Source of the DNA: Candidatus Campbelliibacteriota bacterium
GTDB lineage: Bacteria > Patescibacteriota > Minisyncoccia > Phycocordibacterales > GCA-2747955
Reading direction: 5' to 3'
DNA: 38,137 nucleotides
NCBI GenBank assembly: GCA_947311625.1
Contig: CAMZKW010000001.1
Span: forward strand, 79,776 to 117,912
Positions 9,751-21,000 of the stretch are shown piece after piece; position 1 is the stretch's first letter, and each line of letters opens with the position of its first letter. Both the position numbers and the translations under genes were made by a program. The notes under the pieces were generated by a model. The model saw only the letters and a list, made by a program, of their open reading frames with translations. It searched no databases and was not told the origin of the DNA.

Positions 9751-11118
9751 ATGATTAAAAAATTAATTAAATTATCAACAATTTCTATTTTGGGATTTTT
9801 TGCCATTGCGGGAATGACTTTTGCAGCATCACCTGAAATTACTTCAAATGGGAGTGGTGCTAGTGCATCTGTCAATGCAGATGAAAAGCAAACTGCTGTT
9901 ACAACTGTGGCAGCAACTGACCCTGAAAATGATACCATTACTTATGGTATTGTTGGTGGAGCTGATTCTGCAAAATTTTCAATTGATTCACCTTCAGGGA
10001 TTTTAGCCTTTATAGCAGCTCCAGATTTTGAAGACAAACAGGATATGATAATACAGATGGTATTTATGAAGTTCAAGTTAGTGCATCAGATGGTCCACTT
10101 CAAGACACACAGATAATTTCTGTTACAGTTGTTAATGTAAACGAAGCACCAACAGATATTGCATTGTCAAACAATAATATAGATGAAAATCAAGCTCATT
10201 ACGAAGTAGGATTATTAACAGCTACAGATCCAGATGCAACAGGGAATGACCATCTAAATTGGTATTATCTCTCTGGACATGGTTTTGCTTGTACAGCTCA
10301 TGGAGCAGATGAGGGACTTTTTGAAATTAATGGTATTAATCAAATAAGAGTTACTGGTACAGCATTAGATTATGAAAATCCAGTAGATTCAGATCAAGAT
10401 GGTCATTATGAAATTTGTATTAGAGCAACGGATGATGCAGGATTATTCTTTGATAAGAATTTCACAATTACAGTTAATGGTGTAAATACTACACCAACAA
10501 ATATTTCTTTAGATTCAACTTCAGTAGCTGAAAACCAACCAGTGGGAACAGTAGTCGGAAACTTAGGAAATACAGATGATGGAGATATGATATTGGAGTA
10601 AATCCACCAACATACGCTTATACTTTAGTCGCTGGTAATGGAAGTACAGATAATGCATCAATTATACTGAAGTATTTACAATTACAGTTAATGATGTAGC
10701 TGAAGGACATTCAGGAAAATCTCACAAAACTTCTTCAACTAAAAAAGTATGTAAAGATTCAAAAGCTACAAATTTCTCAAATGTTGGACAACATAATCAA
10801 TCTCTATGTAAATATGCAAAAATAGGAGAAGAGAAAGCAGAAGAAAAAAAAGATGAAGTAAAAGAAGAAGGTTCTAAAGTTACTGGGAAATGTTCTATGG
10901 TTGTAGAAGTTAAAAATCTTTTAAGATTTGGTTCAAGAGGGCAAGCAGTTAAAGATTTACAAAATTATTTAAAAGAACAAGGAATCAATCCAGGACCAGT
11001 AGATGGAATTTTCGGAAAAATGACAGCAAAAGCTGTAAAAGAATTACAAGCTAAATCGGGAGTGGTTGTAGATGGAATTGTTGGTTCTCAAACTAGAGGA
11101 AAAATTGCTTGTGAATAA
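9751..11118 (+). pseudogene. Secreted cadherin-like repeat / peptidoglycan-binding protein, broken by three frameshifts
   Basis: The first frame begins with a clear signal peptide (residues 1-25, cleavage likely after MTFA). Two to three cadherin-like/surface repeats follow (SPEITSNGSG, ATDPENDTITYGI, DFEDKQD, then in the next frame DGIYEVQVSASDG, NVNEAPTDIALS, ENPVDSDQDGHYEICIRATD, TDDGD). A Lys/Glu-rich spacer and a PG_binding_1 domain (LLRFGSRGQAVKDLQNYL, PVDGIFGKMTAKAV) close the protein. The coherent reading needs a -1 step (or one missing base) near 10045, again near 10588, and again near 10660, after which the frame is the original one. Near the third site much of a repeat also seems missing. 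The product would be a cell-surface wall-bound adhesin-like protein. Decay, assembly collapse of repeats or a phase-variable gene are all possible. No in-frame TGA; the one Trp is TGG. Confidence 0.7.
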
Positions 11119-11140
11119 AAAAATACCTTTTGGTTTTTTT
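11117..11140 (+). terminator. Probable terminator after the cadherin-like gene
   Basis: A-run, ACC-TTTT-GGT and T-run form a short hairpin with one bulge. Confidence 0.5.
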
Positions 11141-11154
11141 AAAAAAAAGAAAAA

Positions 11155-11163
11155 TGTTATAAT
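11155..11163 (+). promoter_or_regulatory. Extended -10 promoter of the M3 peptidase gene
   Basis: TGT-TATAAT with six Ts to the ATG at 11170; leaderless geometry. It also supports this ATG over the later one at 11314. Confidence 0.75.
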
Positions 11164-11169
11164 TTTTTT

Positions 11170-13116
11170 ATGAAAACTTTTGAATGAATTAAATGAGATC
11201 AAAAAAGATTAAAAGATGAATTAAAAAAATATCTTTCAGAAATTAAAGAGAATATAAAGAAAATTAAAAAGATAAAAAGGGAAGATAGGAATTTAAAAAA
11301 TTCTGTTTTAGCTTTGGATTATCTTTCAGGGGAATTTCATAATTTACCGAATATTTTGGAAGTTTTGGTTTTACTTTCTCCAAAAAAAGAAATTAGAAAA
11401 AAAGCCAATGAACTTTCTGCAAAACTTTCCACTGAAACAACAAAACTTATTCGGGATAAAAAATTGTATGAAATAGTTTCGGAATATAAAAAAAATAAAA
11501 AGGAAAAATTAGATAAAGATGAAGAAAAATTTTTAAATGATACAATTTTTGATTTTGAAAGAATGGGTTTTGCTTTAAAAGGGAAAAAAGAAAAAAAATT
11601 GTTGAAAATTTTAAAAGAACTTTCAAAATTAGAATTAAAATTTTCATCAAATATTGCTGAGTATCAGGGTTTTATTGAAATTGAAGAAAAGGATTTGGAA
11701 GATTTACCGGAGAATTTTAGAAATACTTTGAAAAAAGAAAAAAATGGAAAATATAAAATTTCCATTGAATATACCCAAATGCTACCATTTATAGAAAATT
11801 CTACAAACCAAGAAAAAAGGAAGGAATTGATTGTTAAAGCTTCAAAAAAGGGAGGTCAAGAAAATCTTGATTTGTTGGTAAAAATTTTAGATTTAAGAAG
11901 GGGGAAGGCAAAACTTTTGGGATATAAAAATCATGCTGAATTTGTTTTGGCTGGCAGAATGGCAAAAAAACCAGAAGTGGTTGAAAAATTTGAAAATGAT
12001 TTAGTAAAAAAAATTAGAAAAAAGGCAAAGGATGAAATGAAAGAATTAGTTGAATTTAAAAATAAATTAGTTGGCGGAAAAAAAGAGAAAATCAATTTTT
12101 ATGATTTTGCTTTTTATGCTAAAAAATTTGAGTTAGAAAAATTTTCCTTTGATGAAGAAAAAATCAGAGAATATTTTGCATTGGAAAAAAGCAGACAAAA
12201 AATGTTTCAACTTTTTGGTGGTATTTTTGGTTTAGAATTCAAAAAGAAAAAGGCGAGTCTTTGGGAAAAACCCGTTGAACTTTTTGAAGTTTTTGATAAA
12301 AAGAGCAAGGAGAAAATTTCAGAAATTGCCTTTGATTTATTTCCAAGAGAGGGAAAACACCCAGGGGCTTTTATGACTCCGATTATAAACCCATTTTTAA
12401 AAAATGAAAAGTATCCTGTTATAGTTATTTCGGCAAATTTTAGAAAAGCAACGAAAGAAATCCCTAGTCTTTTGTCATTAAGTGATTTAGAAACTCTTTT
12501 TCATGAATTTGGTCATACTTTACACGGTGCTCTTTCTAAGGTTAAAATTCCATCTCAGTTTGGGACTGCGGTAAAGTGAGATTTTGTGGAAACACCTTCT
12601 CAACTTTTAGAAAATTGGTTAAATGATGAAAAAATTTTGAAGGAAATTTCTTCCCATTGGAAGAGTGGAAAAAAAATAGGAAAAAAAGATTTGGAAAATA
12701 TAGTGATGTCAAAAAAATTCTTAAAGGCAAATGGAAATTTGAGACAATTGGAATTTGGAATTTTAGATTTTGTCTTACATACAAAGGGAAGTAAAAAACC
12801 AGAAAAATTGTATCAAAAAAAACAAAGGGAAAATAATTTTTACATAACAGAGAATAAAGAATCTTTGTTTCCAGCTTCATTTGGGCATTTGATGGGCTAT
12901 GATGCTGGGTATTATTCATATATGTGAGCATTAGTTATGGCAGATGATATTTTCTCAGTGTTTAAAGATAAAGGATTGAAAGATAAAAAAATAGGAATGA
13001 AATACAGAAAAGAAATTTTGGAAGTTGGTTCAAGTCGTACTGAGTTGGAATCGGTGGAAAAATTTTTAGAAAGAAAATTTTCTAATAAGGCTTTTTTGAA
13101 AAAGATTTTGGAATAA
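11170..13116 (+). CDS. M3 family zinc metallopeptidase (oligopeptidase A/thimet-like)
   Basis: A 648-residue cytosolic peptidase that degrades short peptides. Four TGA codons are Trp: two at FEWIKWD near the N-terminus, KWDFVE at 12577, and YMWALV at 12926. The zinc site is HEFGH (His445, Glu446, His449) with the third ligand Glu474 in WDFVETPSQLLENW, a conserved M3A-type pattern. The substrate-binding loop FGHLMGYDAGYYSYMWA is also typical, with the Trp at the expected position. Without recoding, the gene splits just after the zinc motif and loses the third ligand. The start is at 11170 because the -10 lies 6 nt upstream and the intervening residues are in frame; starting at 11314 would require ignoring three TGA-Trp/ATG-proximal codons. 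Monocistronic. Confidence 0.9.
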
Positions 13117-13227
13117 GAATTTATATTTTTTAAAAAGTGACTTTTGAGAATTTGAAAAATGAAAAAAGACTGAAAACTAACTTACAAAAAAAATTATATT
13201 ATTTTTCTAAAAAACTAATATATAGTA

Positions 13228-13233
13228 TATAAT
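13228..13233 (+). promoter_or_regulatory. -10 promoter of the alpha/beta hydrolase gene
   Basis: TATAAT, eight bases before the ATG at 13242. Confidence 0.6.
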
Positions 13234-13241
13234 ATATTGAT

Positions 13242-13961
13242 ATGAAAGAAAAATATATCAATTTAAAAATGATAGATGGTGGGGAAATAAGTGGTAGATT
13301 ATCAGAATTAGAAAATAATAAAATAATTATTTTTGTTCATGGGCTAACTGGAAATAGTGGGGAAGTTCAATTCTATGAAGCAAAAAAATATTTTCCAAAA
13401 AGAGGTTATGATACATTGAGTTTAGATCTATATTCATTTGAAGAAAAGGATAAAAGGTTTTTGTGAAATACTTCCATAGAACAACATACAAAAGACCTAG
13501 AAAATGTTATAAGAAAATTTTCTAAAAAGTATAATAAAATATTTTTAGTTGGCCATAGTATTGGTGGGCCAGTAATTTATTTATCAGATTATATAAACAA
13601 ATCAAAAAAAGTGAAATCAGCTTGTCTATGAGAACCAACAATAAACCCTAAGAATGTTGAAAATGATTTTATTTATGATAAGAGGTTGAAAAAATATTTT
13701 TCTTTTGGATACTTTATGTCTAAAAAATTTGTCAATGAACTGATGACTCTAAAAAGTGGAAAGATATCAAAATTTAGAAAACCATTAAAGATTATTTTAA
13801 ATAAGAATGGTATTTTAGTTGAAAATTGAAAAGAGGCATTTAATTTTATAAAAGTAGACTATGAGGTTTATAAAATTAAAGATTCAAATCATGATTTTTC
13901 AAACAATAATTCAATGAATATTTTATTAAGAGAAACAAAAAAGTTTTTTGATAATTTTTAA
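13242..13961 (+). CDS. Alpha/beta hydrolase, unknown substrate
   Basis: A 239-residue cytosolic protein with TGA-Trp at FLWNTS, CLWEPT and ENWKEA. An oxyanion-hole segment IIIFVHGLTGN (about residues 28-38) is followed by the nucleophile elbow LVGHSIGGPV (G-H-S-I-G, Ser about 106). The late His is in KDSNHDFS near the C-terminus. The catalytic Asp is not certain. The overall pattern fits the serine esterase/lipase-like alpha/beta hydrolases, perhaps monoglyceride lipase- or BAAT-like. Neighbours give no clue: it stands alone between the M3 peptidase and a bidirectional terminator shared with RNase J. Confidence 0.8.
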
Positions 13962-13970
13962 AATTTATTA

Positions 13971-14006
13971 AAAAAAAGAGTGTTCCGAAGGAACGCTCTT
14001 TTTCTA
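13971..14006. terminator. Bidirectional terminator between the hydrolase and RNase J genes
   Basis: AGAGTGTTCC-GAA-GGAACGCTCT stem with one G-U pair, flanked by A and T runs, between convergent genes. Confidence 0.9.
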
Positions 14007-14032
14007 ATATTTATTTTTTAATTATTTATTAT

Positions 14033-15889
14033 TTAAACAACCAAAACAACTGGAATTATTATTGGATTTTTACCAGTTTCTCTAGTTAGATATCTATAAA
14101 CTTTTTTAGAAATATTTTCTTTTAGTTTATCAACATCAATCTGTCCTCCTTTTTCAATCTCTTCCTGAGCTAAATCTGAAACTATTTGTCTTGTTTTATT
14201 TAATATATCTTGAGAATCTCTTAAATATATAAAACCTCTAGAAAGAATATCTGGTGATTTTTGTATTTTTCTCTTTGCCATATTTATTAAAACAACAATA
14301 TTTACAAAACCATCGGTTGATAAATTTTTTCTATCATCCAGAACAGCCTTGTTCATTTGCATTATTGAAGTTCCATCTACCATTATTGGTGATGCTGGAA
14401 CTTTTTCTCTCAACATCTTAATATCATCTTTTGATTTTATCTCAATTATTGATCCATTATCTGGAACAATAACATTTTCTCTTAAGACACCTCCTTTTTC
14501 TATGGCAATTTCTTTATGTTTCTTAAGCATTGAATGAAATCCATATCCAGGAATAAAATATTTTGGATGAGACTTTTTTATAATTCAACCTAATTCTTCG
14601 GCATTACCATGTCCAGTTGAATGAACATCAGAAGTTCTATAGGTTATAACTTTAGCATTTGTTCTTGCAAGTAAATCCAGTAAACCTCTAACGGCAATTT
14701 CGTTACCAGGAATAACGGATGAAGATAAAATAACAGTATCTCTTTCATTTAACTGAACAAAAGGGTGGTCTTTTCTAGCCATTCTAGGAAGGGCTGCAAA
14801 TTCTTCACCTTGACCTCCGGTAGAAATTATTAAAATTCTATCGGATGGGTAATTATCAATCTCTTTAGCTGATATAATTGTATCTTTTTTAGGAACAAAA
14901 TATCCAGATTCTCTAGCTATATCTAAATTAGTTCTCACAGATCTTCCTTCAAGTACAACTTTTTTACCAAGATTTTCTGCGACTTGGATAAAATTAAACA
15001 TTCTTTCAAATTGAGATCCAAAAGTTGCAATAATAACTCTAGAAGGTGCATTTCTAATTAAATCAGCAATTGTAGCCTCTATTTCTTTCTCTTGAATTGA
15101 TCAACCTGGGTTTTCACAGTTTGTTGAGTCAGAAATCATTAATATATTTTCACCTTCACCAACTCTGCTTCATGTTTTTTCTTCGTAGGGAACAGGAACT
15201 CCATTCTCATGTCTTAGTTTTAAATCTCCTGTAAAAACAAGTTGCCCGTGGGGAGTTTTTACTAAAATACCCATTGAGTCAGGGATTGAGTGTGTTACAT
15301 TGAAAAATTCAAATGATAAATCACCAATTTTAATTTGGTCACCAGGTGCAACTAAAGTTATATTTAGAGCAGGGTGTGATTTAAATTCTTCCATTCTTTT
15401 TCTAATGAGATGTGATGTTAATTCTCTTGTATACATTGGTGGGTTTCCTAATTTTTGCATTAAAAATGGTATCCCCCCAATGTGATCTAAATGTCCGTGA
15501 GTTATTATAACTCCTTTAATTTTTTGTTTTCTTTCTTCTAAATATTTTATATTTGGAAGCATAAAATCGATTCCTGGAGTTTCGACTTCGTTAACAAATT
15601 GAAATCCCATATCAAATATTCAAATATTATCTTTATACTCCACAGCATACATATTTGAACCAACTTCTTCAAATCCACCTATTGTTATAACTCTAACAGT
15701 CTCTCCCTCGATATTTGTATTTTTCTTAATAAATTTTGTAAAAGTTTTTCTACCATTATTTTTATTATGATGGTTTGAAAAATTATTTTTTTTATGAAAA
15801 TTATTTTTATTTCCATGATTATGAACTGGTTTTTTTGGACCAGTTTTTTTATCCACATTTCCTGTGGATTTAATTTTAAAATTATTCAT
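14033..15889 (-). CDS. rnj: Ribonuclease J
   Basis: A 618-residue metallo-beta-lactamase/beta-CASP exo- and endoribonuclease for mRNA turnover and rRNA maturation. Four TGA codons are Trp (DNIWIFD, KTWSRV, PGWSIQ, LGWIIK). The metal site is THGHLDHIGG, with later His residues in VTHSIPDS and the FTGDLK Asp. Beta-CASP features include SDSTNCENPG, IIATFGSQFERM, STGGQGEEFAALPRMA and DVHSTGHG. The first 50 residues are an unusual low-complexity extension rich in His, Asn and Lys, ending just before the KFIKKN segment; it may bind RNA. It is the last gene of the secG / binding-protein / rnj minus-strand group, about 130 nt after the previous stop, and has its own weak -10. Confidence 0.95.
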
Positions 15890-15899
15890 ATTTTTTTTT

Positions 15900-15905
15900 A
15901 TTTTA
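15900..15905 (-). promoter_or_regulatory. Possible -10 promoter of rnj
   Basis: TAAAAT on the minus strand, ten bases before the ATG; no TG extension. Confidence 0.4.
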
Positions 15906-15971
15906 AAATTCTAAAATAGACTTTGTCACAAGCTAGAATTTTTTTATAATTTATATACTGTCTTAACAACA

Positions 15972-16019
15972 GTAAGTCCTCAAAATTTTATTTAAAGACT
16001 TACATTTGCCAAGCAAATG
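15972..16019. other. Two short inverted repeats in the gap before rnj
   Basis: GTAAGTC/GACTTAC (15972-15978 with 15997-16003) and CATTTGC-CAA-GCAAATG (16003-16019) lie just after the stop of the OppA-like gene on the minus strand. There is no T run on either side. They could be mRNA-end or processing structures. The rest of this gap shows no gene. Confidence 0.35.
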
Positions 16020-16020
16020 A

Positions 16021-17619
16021 CTATTTTTTTAAAATAGGTAAAACTTTTTCTTTCAAAACAACTCAATTTTGAATATTTCAAAATCTATTTTCTCCAGAAT
16101 TTATTTTTTCTAAATCTAAATTATCAATATTTTTTGATAAATAGTAAAAAGATTTATTCTTTTTTAAATCTAATATTAGATAATAATTTTTTATCTCTTT
16201 ATTTAATTCTTCTTTTTTTAATTTTCTATCCTTTTCTGGTAAATTTTTTGTTAAATCTATAATTAAATTATTTATCTTTTGAGAATTAAATTGAGCAATA
16301 TTTGTTCCAGGGTCATTTTTCTGAGAAGAATGATGGTAATAAAATAAATATTTTTCATCATCGTGGTATCCAGATATAATTGATTCAAAATTCCTATTTC
16401 TATATTTGGTAATAAAATCTTTTGAACTAGCTTTTTTTAAATTTATATTAACACCTGAAATTCTTAATTTATTCTTTAATTTCTCAGCAATTTTTAAAAG
16501 AGATTCGTCTTGGTTTATTCCCGTTAGAACTGAAAAAGATATTATTTCCTTTTTATATTTTAATAAATTATTTTCTTCATCATAATTAAAATTTTTATCT
16601 TCCAGAATATCTTTTCTTAAATAAGTTAATTCTTTTTTATTTTTTGAATTTCAACTATCAAAAATGTATTTTCTTATTTTTTTAATATTTAAAAACTTAT
16701 TTGAGTTATTATTTTTTATTGTTAATTTAAAATTAACTAATTCATTTATTTCTTTTTTATAAAATTTTTTTTCCAATTCTTTTATTTGATCATAATTAAA
16801 AATATTTATATTTTCTATATTTGGATCCAGAGATGAGTTTAAAAAAGTATTTTGTGTCTCAAAGAAATTAAATTTTATTTCATTTAAAAATATTCTCCCT
16901 TTTCAATAACTTTCATTTTTGATTAATCTTATTGATTCAATTCTTTTATTTTTTTCATCATTTTCTCATTTTATTTCTTGAATTTGAAAAGGTCCAGAAC
17001 CAATGGGGTTTAAATTTCTATCATCTAAATTAAAATATTCAATATTCTTTCAAATATGTTTTGGTAGTATATACAAAGATAATGATTTTTTAAAATAATA
17101 ATTAACTTTGGGTAAAATGATATCTAAATTATAATTATCTATTTTTTTTAATTTTATACCTACTCATTCAGGTCGATAAAATGAATTATTCTTTGGATTT
17201 TGTATTTGTTCAATGGTGTATATAATATCATCGGTTGTCATTTCCTGTTCATCGGAAAATTTAATCCCTTTTTTTAATTTTATAGAATAAGTTTTTCCAG
17301 TATTATTAATTTTATAGGAAGCTATATTTTCTATTAAATCTCCATTATTATCAGTCTTAAAAAGAGGGGAATATATTAATGAAATTAAAGATTTATCAAT
17401 ATTTGAAATTCCCAAAACAGGATTAATAAATCTTGGTTTATCTTTTATTACAACTTCATTCACAACACCTCCTTCTTTGGGTATTTCTATTAAAAATTTA
17501 TCACTTAAAATTGATAGAATAATTAATGAGAATATTAAAAAAACTATAAAGAATGATAAGAATTTTTCTTTTTTTATTTTTCTGATTAGAAGGTTAATTA
17601 TTTTTTTTAGTATTTCCAT
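16021..17619 (-). CDS. ABC transporter substrate-binding protein, peptide/oligopeptide type (OppA-like, SBP_bac_5)
   Basis: A 532-residue protein, open when at least seven TGA codons are Trp (RPEWVG, KHIWKN, IKWEND, SYWKGR, DSWNSK, RFWNIQNW). An N-terminal transmembrane segment (about residues 21-39) anchors it; no lipobox is evident. The family 5 signature is clear: INPVLGISNIDKSLISLIYS, LKKGIKFSDEQEMTTDDIIYTIEQ, NPIGSGPFQI and IRLIKNESYWKG. In this family the protein binds peptides or similar ligands for an Opp/Dpp transporter. No permease or ATPase gene is adjacent. It lies 31 nt after secG and is probably co-transcribed with it; a role in collecting peptides from a host or surroundings is inferred only. 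Confidence 0.85.
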
Positions 17620-17650
17620 TTTTTAAAAAATAAAATAATTTTTAGTTATT

Positions 17651-17890
17651 TTATTTAATTAATAAAGCTAAAATTGCTGAAAGGAAAAATAAAACTGATA
17701 GATAGATAGATACTTTTAATAAAGTTTTTTCTAAACCTCTCCTTGTTGAAGCTGTGTTGTTATCTCCGCCACCGAATGCTCCTCCAGCTCCCACAGCTGC
17801 TCCTGTTTGTTGTAATAAAACAGAAATAATTAATAAAATTGAAATTGTTATTTGCACGTAAGGTAGTGCATTTGAAATTGTTTCTAACAT
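17651..17890 (-). CDS. secG: Preprotein translocase subunit SecG
   Basis: A 79-residue two-helix membrane protein of the SecYEG channel. The helices are about residues 10-27 (VQITISILLIISVLLQQT) and 57-78. The conserved Gly-rich loop GAAVGAGGAFGGGDNNTASTRRG between them is typical, as is the LLKVSIYLSVLFFLSAILALL second helix. It is the first gene of the minus-strand group with the OppA-like protein and rnj, and it has an extended -10 nine bases before the ATG. Confidence 0.93.
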   Translation of the reverse strand: MLETISNALPYVQITISILLIISVLLQQTGAAVGAGGAFGGGDNNTASTRRGLEKTLLKVSIYLSVLFFLSAILALLIK

Positions 17891-17899
17891 ATAAACAAT

Positions 17900-17908
17900 A
17901 TTTTAACA
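17900..17908 (-). promoter_or_regulatory. Extended -10 promoter of secG
   Basis: TGT-TAAAAT on the minus strand, nine bases before the ATG (gap 17891-17899). Confidence 0.65.
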
Positions 17909-17960
17909 TTTTGGAGATAAAAAGCAAATGTAATTTTAGAATTTTAGTTATTTTTTTATA

Positions 17961-17996
17961 AAATGTGGTCGGCGCGAAGCGCCGACCACATTTTTT
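17961..17996. terminator. Long GC-rich hairpin between divergent promoters of secG and ileS
   Basis: A perfect 15-bp stem (17961-17975 with 17979-17993) with a GAA loop and a T run to the right. It looks like a terminator, but no gene ends here: secG runs left and ileS runs right. Confidence 0.7.
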
Positions 17997-18028
17997 ACAT
18001 AAAAAACTTTCTAAAAATAATAAAAATA

Positions 18029-18037
18029 TGATAAAAT
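18029..18037 (+). promoter_or_regulatory. Extended -10 promoter of ileS
   Basis: TGA-TAAAAT, ten bases before the ATG at 18048. Confidence 0.65.
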
Positions 18038-18047
18038 TCTTTTATCT

Positions 18048-21000
18048 ATGAATAATAAAAAAGAAATAAAAAAATCCCCAACATCAATGGATGAAGAAAG
18101 GATTTTAGAAAAATGAAATAAAGATGATACTTTTAAAAAGAGTGTTGAACAAAGAGAGGGTTCTAAGGAATTTATTTTTTATGATGGACCTCCTTTTGCT
18201 ACTGGTTTACCACACTATGGACATTTACTTCCTGGAACGATTAAAGATGTAATTCCGAGGTATAAAACAATGAGAGGTTTTAAAGTGGAAAGAAATTGAG
18301 GTTGAGATACTCATGGATTGCCAATAGAAAATTTAATTGAAAAAGAATTAAAATTAAATTCAAAAGCAGAAATTGAAGATTATGGAATTGATAAATTTAA
18401 TGAATCTGCAAAGGATTCAGTTCTAAGATATGATAAGGAGTGAAAAGAAATAATTCCTCGTTCCGGTAGATGAGTGGATATGGAAAAGCCATACAAGACT
18501 ATGGATTCAGATTATACCGAATCTCTTTGGTGGGCTTTTTCAGAATTAAATAAAAAAGGACTGGTAAAAAGAGATTTTAAACCGATGCATATCTGTCCGA
18601 GATGTGAGACAACTTTATCAAATAATGAGGTAACCGATGGTTATAAAGATTTAAAAGATTTGACTCTAACTGCAAAATTTGAGTTAGCAGAAGAACCAAA
18701 AACTTTTATTTTAGCTTGAACAACAACTCCTTGAACTTTACCAGGAAATGTTGCCTTGGCAGTGGGTCCAGAAATTGAATACGTAAAAGTTAAAGTGGGG
18801 GAAGAAAAATATATTTTAGGAAAGGAAAAAATGGAAGAAGTTCTATCTCAAGAAGGAATAGAAAAATATGAAATTGTTGAAGAATTTAAGGGGCAAGATT
18901 TAGTGGGAAAGGTTTACAAACCAGTTTTTGATTACTACCAAAATTCTAACTTAGAAAATATTGAAAATGCTTGAAAGATATATATAGCAGATTTTGTAAC
19001 AACGGAAACGGGAACGGGTATTGTTCATATTGCTCCAGCCTTTGGTTCCGATGATTTAGAATTAGGAAGAAAAAATAATTTACCATTTATCCAACATGTT
19101 TCAATGAATGGAGAATTTAAACTAGAGGTTAAAGATTTTTCTGGTATTAAGGTGAGAAAATTAGAAAATCATTCTGAATCTGATATAGAAATTATTAAAA
19201 ATTTGGCACACAGAGGGCTATTATTTCACAAAGAAAAAATTGAACATTCATATCCAACTTGTTGGAGATGTAAAACCCCACTTTTAAACTACGCAACTGA
19301 TTCATGATTTATTGAATCACCTAAAATAAAAGAAAAATTGATTTCTGAAAATAAAAAAATAAATTGAATTCCAAAACATATTGGTGAAAAAAGATTTCAT
19401 AACTGACTAGATAGCACTAGGGATTGAGCAGTTTCAAGGTCAAGATATTGAGGTGCGCCATTACCAGTTTGAAAAAATACTCAAAAAGATGAATTTGAAT
19501 TTATTTCTTCTTTAGAGGAATTAAAAGGTAAAACTCATTCTAAAAATAATTTTATTTTAATGAGACATGGTGAGTCAGAATCAAATGTAAAAGATATGGT
19601 ATCTACAACCAGAGGATTGAATGGTGACAGACTTACTCTTAATGGAAAAAAACAAGTTGAGGAAAATTTAAAAGAAATAGATTCTATTCTTAAAAAAGAA
19701 GCTAAAAATAATAATGGAAAAAATATTGATATTATCATATCTTCACCATTTACTAGAACTTTGGAAACAGCTGAAATTTTAAAAGAAAAATTAGATTTCA
19801 AAGGTGATATTATTACCGATGAAAGAATAAGAGAAAGATCTTTTGTTGATTTTGACGGAAAAACCTATGAATCATATTGAAAAGAGAATTCTGAAAATGG
19901 AGAAGTTGGTTTAGATTATTTTGATGTTAAAACAAAAAATGGAGAATCAAAAAGAGAAGTGAGAAATAGAGTTATGAATTTTTTCTATGAAATTGATAAA
20001 AAATATCAAGGAAAAAATATTCTTGTAATTACTCATTTTGACCCATTATTTACAGCATTTTCAGCTTTGAATGGAATGAATGAAAAACAAGTTCATAATT
20101 ACAGAAAGGAATGAGGTGAATCAAGAAATGCCTTTCCATTGTATTTTGATTTTTCACCTATACCACATGATAAAGATTATATTTTAAATTATCATAGACC
20201 TTATATTGATAAAATATCTTGAGTAAATAAAAATGGAGATAAGTTCGAACATGTTAAAGAAGTCTTTGATTGTTGATTTGAATCTGGATCAATGCCATTT
20301 GCATCAAAGCATTATCCTTTTGATAAAACAAAATTTAATCCTGAAAAATCTATTGGTTATCCTGCAGATTTTATCGCAGAAGGACAAGATCAAACAAGGG
20401 GTTGATTCAATACAATGCTTGTTTTATCAGTTGCTCTATTTGGAAAAGCTTCATATAAAAATGTTGTTGTCAATGGTATTGTTTTAGCCGAAGATGGAAA
20501 AAAAATGTCAAAATCTTTAAATAATTATCCACCTATAAATGAATTTATGGATAAATATGGTGCCGATGCTTTAAGATTAGTGTTGATGTCATCTCCTGCT
20601 GTTAGAGCAGAATCATTAAATCTTTCAGAAAAATCTTTGAGTGAGGTCGTTAGTAAAGTGATAATGAAAGTTAAAAATATTATCTCTTTTTATGAATTAC
20701 AAAAAGATTATTTTGATGAAAATATAAATCCAAAAAAATCAAAAAATATTTTGGATAAATGAATTTTAATAAAAATTTCTAATCTACATAAAAGTGTTAC
20801 TGATAATTTAGACAATTATGAAATAGATAAAGCATCTAGAGGTTTTACTGATTTTATGGAAGAATTTTCCTCTTGATACATTAGAAGATCAAGAGATAGA
20901 TTTAAAACTGATAATGATGAGGATAAAAAGAATGCTGCCGCAACAATTAATTTTGTTTTAAGGGAATTGGCAAAAATAATGGCACCTTTTACACCATTTC

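Noticed and set aside
9751-11118. Programmed -1 frameshifting in the cadherin-like gene
   Set aside because: No slippery heptamer of the X-XXY-YYZ type or following pseudoknot is evident, and three shifts in one gene would be exceptional.
11314-12579. A shorter M3 peptidase starting at 11314
   Set aside because: The frame is open back to 11170 with Trp at TGA, and the -10 lies six bases before that ATG; there is no promoter before 11314.
19560-19880. A separate phosphoglycerate-mutase gene
   Set aside because: The IleRS frame continues in and out of it without TAA or TAG, no promoter precedes it, and IleRS landmarks flank it on both sides.
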